Below are positions 59,174 to 64,000 of a DNA stretch of 64,000 bases, piece by piece. Below the pieces are notes generated by a model. The model ran no database searches and was not told where the DNA came from. It saw nothing but the letters and a program-made list of their open reading frames with translations. Numbering within the stretch: the first letter of the stretch is position 1; each line of letters starts with the position of its first letter. The translations under genes were made by a program, and so were the position numbers. This DNA comes from Podospora pseudoanserina (lineage: Eukaryota > Ascomycota > Sordariomycetes > Sordariales > Podosporaceae), in contig NC_085920.1 in NCBI RefSeq assembly GCF_035222485.1, positions 1,550,001-1,614,000 of the forward strand, read 5' to 3'.

Positions 59174-60918
59174 TTCTTCTGGTTCCAAAGCGGTCCTGGA
59201 GACTTGCGGACTCTTTCTGGGGGCGCGCAATCGGAGAGTACCCTAGAAGATGGGATGGGTGTATGGACGGGAATGTTCAACGATCAGGTTACCCAGAAGC
59301 GTGCATGTTGCAGATCCACCAAAAGTCAAAACTGCAAAATGGCACTAGATCCTTGACCCCTTACTTTTCCCCAATAAGAAACCCGATGACGAGCTCAAAC
59401 CGAAGGAAGTGTAGGCGCAAATGTATGTAGGTCGGCTGGTGTGTGCGGTGTTGTCCTGCAGACGGGATGTTGCGAGACCGGCCGTGGGCAGTTAAGTAGT
59501 ATGCGATACACGATTGGAATAGGTAAACTCCAATGCAGGCTGAAGAGGGTAACTCGCACAAACAATATGCGCTCCAATATAAGTCGCAGAGTTATTCACC
59601 GGTCGGTACTAGAAAAAAGAGTTGCAAAAAGGTCGTGTACATGAACCGAGGTCAACAGAGAAAGCGGTCGAAGACTGGAAGCGGCGGGCGGCCAGGAGGG
59701 TTCTCGACATATCACAGGATGAAAAAGGTGCCTGCAGCCGGTATTTTTGTACGTTTATTTTTTTCCCCACACCAGCCCCACCAAAACTCAGGGATCCCAG
59801 CTCCAAAGCAACACCAAGGTACGTAGGAAATAAGCTATGCGCCTCGCCCAGTCGTAACGTCTTTCCAGCAGTTTTTGCGTCGCTCGTAAACGTGGTGCGT
59901 GGACTTGAGAAGATGGAGCGCCAAGTCCGCGAGAGAGGTGCCGTTTGGACCGCGCCCTCACTTACATGGTCTGGAACACGCAAGGATAGCTCTGAATGGT
60001 GGGGGCAGAAGCTTCAAAGTCGTCATTAGCCCCATGCAGGTCAACGCAAGAACAGTGCGAATTGGTTTGCTCCATCCTGCACGGGCAGCTCCGGTGCTCG
60101 CGTACCGCACCCGCTTTTCTGAGCTGGCAGCGGAGACATCCCTTATCCACCAGAGAGCTATCGAAAATGGCACAAGGAGTCTTGTGGAGATGTTTATAGT
60201 TCTGTATTTCAATCGACGATCGGTCTTGTGATGTTGTCGAGCTGTTTGAAGCTCAAATTCTCTAGTCTCTGATGGCTTTTCCTAACCCACATATGCCTTG
60301 GCACGGCACAGTATTGCCACTGTGGTCCATCGCCCCTCGACGACGACGGACGGAAAAAAAATTGAACTCGCCATGTGAGCTGAGGCGTTAACTTCCTGCA
60401 GGCGCACACCGTGGGAGCCGTTGCGGGTTGCGGCGCCTGGGTTAATGACCTGGTTGATTTCTCCAAAATTCTCCAACGTCGTATGCATGCTGTGACTGCG
60501 GCATTGGCCTTCAGATGGACCGCTGAGCCCTGTTCATGCAGGAGGTGTTCTGACCCTCATGCCGAGTTTGATGATTTCAGCTCTGCCAGAGGCTCTGTGA
60601 TATTGATTTCCGCTTCCCTGACTGGAACCGGAAGGCCACCTTCTGCCGTCATGGTGGTGCGAACTTTCGTCATGATTTGGTGGGACAAGAGGGACGATGG
60701 GAGTCTCGAGTGGTAAAAGACCGTGGCCTCGTGAACACTGCTCGGGACCGTCCTATCTTTCTTCCCCAGACAGTGATCATGGCGAGGAAAATAGCGATGG
60801 GAGTACTTCCGAAGGACCGTTGCATACTGGGCAATTTGGCCCTGCATCTGTTTTGACCTGCAAAATCGTGATCATGTTGGACTCTTACATGATACTTTTG
60901 CACTTCGCCCACGCCCCC
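59174..60918. other. Intergenic region, Vsb1-like promoter and PSF1 3' flank
   Basis: These 1.7 kb hold the promoter of the Vsb1-like gene and the 3' flank of PSF1. A minus-strand ATG near 59710 starts a short peptide like a mitochondrial presequence (MSRTLLAARRFQSSTAFS), but no continuing exon was found. No gene is supported. Confidence 0.45.
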
Positions 60919-61685
60919 TCAGCCAAGCTTCTGAAGGTAGCCCTGGGCGATCAGGCGCTCAACATCTCCTTGCCGAACATAGAACTGGCTGTTCTTGGTG
61001 AGATTGATAGCCCTACGCGGTTGTTAGTCTCATGACATGCATGCGGGACCATCCGCGGAGAACAGCATGCCTACCCGTATTCGGTCTGGATCTCCCCCGC
61101 ATCTTTGAGCACCCGCACGTCAATGAAGAGATCTCTGGGCGGCTCGAGGCTGCCAGTTAGGTCAATATCTGTCCACTGGCCCTTGTAGGCCGCGAGGAGG
61201 TCGCCGTATTGTCGAACGTAGTCCTCCTCTTGTGGGCTCAGACTGCTACTCGCCCCACCATCGGCCGCGGCAGTTGCGCCATTGGCACCACCTCCCGCTT
61301 GCTGGCCAGCGAGGTCCAGGACATCTGACCCGTTCCATACCAGCTCCTCCAGCTTATCTGTCCTGGTGCGGTGGTAGGCAAGGAGGCACCGCTTGTTTCT
61401 CCGCATAGACAGATGGTTGACCAGTAGGGTGCAAGCCGTGGACTGGTCTGCAGAGGGGTCAAATGACCCCTGAAAAGGTTCGAGGAGGCTGGCCACGTCC
61501 TTGTCCAAATCTCGCACCTCACGTGTCACGGCGCGGACGAGCTCTGTCTGGTATGGTGGCAGGTGGGCGAGGTTCTGCATGCGTTTGGCGTGTTGCACCT
61601 ATCAGATGTGTGAGTGGGTGTTAAAATCACTGATGAGACGTTTCTCACTTACCAATTTGTTGCCCTGGTCTCCGTACATCGGCAT
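60919..61685 (-). CDS. PSF1: GINS complex subunit Psf1
   Basis: Psf1 is a subunit of GINS, which with Cdc45 and Mcm2-7 forms the replicative CMG helicase. Exons 61653-61685, 61075-61598 and 60919-61012 give 216 residues, the usual length. The N-terminus MPMYGDQGNKLV followed by QHAKRMQNLAHLPPYQTELV is typical. The conserved helical core has STACTLLVNHLSMRRNKRCL then LAYHRTRTDKLEELVW. The linker contains an Ala/Gly-rich stretch. The C-terminal B domain holds LEPPRDLFIDVRVLKDAGEI, and the last exon supplies AINLTKNSQFYVRQGDVERL ending QGYLQKLG. The first exon has only 11 codons, so the start could be missed by simple scans. The gene diverges from HSP78. Confidence 0.95.
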
Positions 61686-63022
61686 CTTGGATAAGTTGAC
61701 GAGTTTATTTGGAGTCGTAGTGAGAAGTAAGAGATTTGGCTCAAGTGAAAGTGAAAGGCTCCTCTAGATTTTGTTCTACTTGGTTGTGAGAAGAAGAGTG
61801 GTGAGAGTGAGAAACCAAGTGGAAGTCGCGCCGCGTCGGGCTCCCATTTAGGTGGTCTGTGTAAGAGACATGATTGGGTATTTAACGCGATAGTCCCACT
61901 TTAATTGAACCTCGACGATCTCCAGTGTGAAGATATCAGATGAGCAATGATAACAGTCTTCGAGGTCTATTGCTCTCAGGCAAGGTTGAGATAGATTTGC
62001 GTATACATAGAGATTTGGATAACGACTACTGCCAGCTATGTTGGTCACTGGCAAAGTCTCGGCAAAGTCCAGAGAACGATAATTGACATACGAGGACATT
62101 GGTCTGGAGGTCCTCAAATCACTAGTCATGAGACGAAGTGTGTGACTTCAAAAATGTATTTCTTCTATAACCATGACACATCCAAGCTCGCCGAAAGATC
62201 ACACACAGGCATGTGTCAACCGAAACTAGATTCTTTTGCCACGACAAGCACTCAATCTCGGTAGCTTTCTCGACTTCGCGATGACTTGATAATCGGATCT
62301 CTGAACAAATCGTTCGTCTGATTTGACCCTTGATAGTCTTGTTCTTGCTATGAAAGCAACATGTTAGCACGAAGCTTTAGATCTTGCTAACGAGTATTGC
62401 GACAGAGAGTAGGTATCAAGTCAGAACGCATTTGCATGCTGGGTTTCGTCGTCATCTACGGGGTCTTAAGCCGCTAGGCAACACGGACCAAAATTGATCA
62501 TCATGAGAGAAGGAGAGGTAAAAGAGCAGGGAAGGTGCTGATAACTTACCCATACGACAGTGTCACGACTGCTGCTGGCAATGCGATATTCATCTGTTGC
62601 AATTGACAGCAGCAGTCACCCAGAAGACCGTTGAAGCCATCCGGGTCAAAAGATACTGGAGGTCGAAGTGGAAATGTCGGTCGCGACTCTAGAAAAAATG
62701 TTTCCAGGAAGAATTTGTCGAAACTTCGAAATTGCAGCTTAAAAAAGCAGAATGCTGGTGCACAGACCACACAAGCTCAATATCCACTTGTTGCAGCATT
62801 AAGCTCCGATAAGATAAAAGCCTTTATGTGGGGCCATGATGGAATCACCGAGAGCTTTCGAGCTCCCAGACTGAGCTTCTCTATCAGTAAACAGACTTGC
62901 CACTGGTGTCTGTCTACAAAGACGTTAAATTCAACGGGAGGCTCGGTCGGCAAACCCAATTTGAACTCTGTTGCCCGGCGACAACAACGTTGGAAAACGC
63001 AAAACATACAAAACAAACCACC
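61686..63022. promoter_or_regulatory. Divergent promoter region, PSF1 and HSP78
   Basis: These 1.34 kb lie between divergent starts. No gene is supported. About 300 bases before the HSP78 ATG there is a heat-shock-element-like sequence. A minus-strand C/D-box-like pair near 62421-62504 lacks a terminal stem and is not called. Confidence 0.5.
62719..62728 (+). promoter_or_regulatory. Possible heat shock element upstream of HSP78
   Basis: The core GAAACTTC (62720-62727) gives two perfect alternating 5-bp units (nGAAn nTTCn). Flanking units match with one or two mismatches (TTTGT on the left, AAATT on the right). A second cluster of GAA and TTC words lies at 62689-62712. Position and gene fit Hsf1 control. 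The match is partial. Confidence 0.35.
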
Positions 63023-64000
63023 ATGCAAGCACGATCACGGCTACTAACAGTAGCCTCTCGGCGCATGGCTGCCGTGTCGAGGGGGGCTACCCGACAGCGA
63101 CAATTTCCCCAAGCCCTCGCTACAACCACACCGCAGACGGCAGCTCTGGTAAACTCACTACGGCTCATGCCATCTGTGGCAGCTCGGCACTATTCCAATG
63201 GCAGACCGCACCCACCGGGCGGTACTCACCGCATGAACATGGGAGGCGAGCCGGAGAAGCCTGCTCTGGAACAATACGGCGTTGACTTGACGGCAAAGGC
63301 AAGGGATGGAAAGCTTGATCCCGTTATTGGCAGATCGGCCGAGATTCAGCGAACGATACAAATTCTATCGAGAAGGACAAAGAACAACCCGGTGCTTATC
63401 GGTAATGCTGGTGTAGGCAAGACGGCGATTCTGGAGGGGCTGGCCCTGGAAATCGTACGGGGGGCTGTTCCGGAGAGCATCAAGAACAAAAGGGTCATCA
63501 GTCTGGACCTTGGCTCGCTCATCGCGGGAGCCAAGTTCAGGGGTGACTTTGAGGAGAGGTTGAAGAAGGTGTTGACCGAGGTGGAACAGGCGAATGGGGA
63601 AGTTATCCTCTTCATCGATGAGCTTCACACCCTTCTGGGTCTTGGAAAGGCCGAAGGGTCTATCGACGCTTCTAATCTCTTGAAACCCGCCCTTTCAAGA
63701 GGTGAGCTTCAGTGCTGCGGCGCTACGACCCTCGCGGAATACCGTCTAATCGAAAAGGACGTCGCTCTCGCGCGGAGATTCCAACCCATCATTGTCAGCG
63801 AGCCAACAGTCCAAGATACCATCAGCATTCTGCGAGGTATTAAGGACAAGTACGAGGTGCACCATGGTGTCCGCATCACTGACGGTGCCCTGGTCGCCGC
63901 AGCTACTTATTCCAACCGCTACATCACCGACCGTTTCCTCCCAGACAAGGCAATCGACCTGATGGACGAGGCAGCAAGCTCTCTCAGACTGCAGCAAGAG
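63023..64000 (+). CDS. HSP78: Mitochondrial ClpB/Hsp104-family disaggregase Hsp78 (3' partial)
   Basis: Hsp78 is the matrix AAA+ disaggregase that works with mitochondrial Hsp70. The frame is open from ATG 63023 through the right edge (326 codons), so the gene is cut by the window. The first 55 or so residues are Arg/Ser/Ala-rich without acids, a mitochondrial presequence ([20 protein letters not shown]). No ClpN domain is present. The protein goes directly to [20 protein letters not shown], as expected for Hsp78 and unlike Hsp104. The first AAA+ module has Walker A GNAGVGKT near residue 129, Walker [12 protein letters not shown], the pore-loop region [16 protein letters not shown] and sensor-1 [11 protein letters not shown]. 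It continues to [20 protein letters not shown] at the edge. No intron is seen so far. Confidence 0.96.
   Translation, partial: MQARSRLLTVASRRMAAVSRGATRQRQFPQALATTTPQTAALVNSLRLMPSVAARHYSNGRPHPPGGTHRMNMGGEPEKPALEQYGVDLTAKARDGKLDPVIGRSAEIQRTIQILSRRTKNNPVLIGNAGVGKTAILEGLALEIVRGAVPESIKNKRVISLDLGSLIAGAKFRGDFEERLKKVLTEVEQANGEVILFIDELHTLLGLGKAEGSIDASNLLKPALSRGELQCCGATTLAEYRLIEKDVALARRFQPIIVSEPTVQDTISILRGIKDKYEVHHGVRITDGALVAAATYSNRYITDRFLPDKAIDLMDEAASSLRLQQE

Noticed and set aside
59609-59983. Minus-strand frame containing a mitochondrial-presequence-like peptide
   Set aside because: The peptide MSRTLLAARRFQSS is suggestive, but no downstream exon with a known mitochondrial protein was found.
62421-62504. 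Minus-strand box C (ATGATGA) and box D (CTGA) 73 bases apart between PSF1 and HSP78
   Set aside because: Spacing fits a C/D snoRNA, but the flanks show no terminal stem and there is no other support.

Overview
The window is nuclear DNA of a filamentous ascomycete, most likely a Sordariomycete close to the Sordariales. Genes are monocistronic on both strands. Introns are mostly 50-145 nt with GTAAGT-like donors. The repertoire is fungal: CYP51 lanosterol/eburicol demethylase, KipA-type kinesin-7, an AbaA-type TEA factor, an Sfp1-type zinc-finger regulator, a fungal NCS1 purine-cytosine permease and mitochondrial Hsp78. I assembled exon structures by hand from open frames, splice sites and protein family conservation. 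No transposon, virus-like element, CRISPR array, tRNA or rRNA gene was recognised.

Layout: 1-2458 (+) ELL-like elongation factor, cut by the left edge. 4248-5069 (-) dynein light chain LC8 in seven tiny exons. 5994-8740 (+) MRD1, with a box C/D snoRNA in its long second intron. 9532-12833 (+) TEA/ATTS factor. 13515-15149 (-) secreted protein whose predicted mature form starts with His. 16965-17819 (-) cyclophilin H. 18350-20063 (-) purine-cytosine permease. 21994-24283 (-) tRNA-dihydrouridine synthase DUS3. 25743-27479 (+) Kelch protein. 28375-29163 (-) Rcf2-like HIG1 protein. 34463-36747 (+) Sfp1-like factor. 39093-40807 (-) CYP51. 42294-44195 (-) type II membrane protein with GT23-like motifs. 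47050-50133 (-) kinesin-7. 55430-59173 (-) Vsb1-like SulP/STAS/cNMP protein. 60919-61685 (-) GINS subunit Psf1. 63023-end (+) Hsp78, cut by the right edge.

Most genes are unrelated housekeeping functions: transcription elongation, transport, replication, sterol synthesis, mitochondrial maintenance. A modest ribosome and RNA theme exists (MRD1 plus its intronic snoRNA, DUS3, the Sfp1-like regulator), but these genes are not clustered in a way that implies one system. Two gaps of about 5.3 kb each (29164-34462 and 50134-55429) have normal base composition and no gene I can support. I did not find a convincing new multi-gene system. The strongest new observation is the intronic C/D snoRNA. After it come the His-starting secreted protein, the in-frame 60-nt intron in the TEA domain and the micro-exon LC8 gene with a GC donor.
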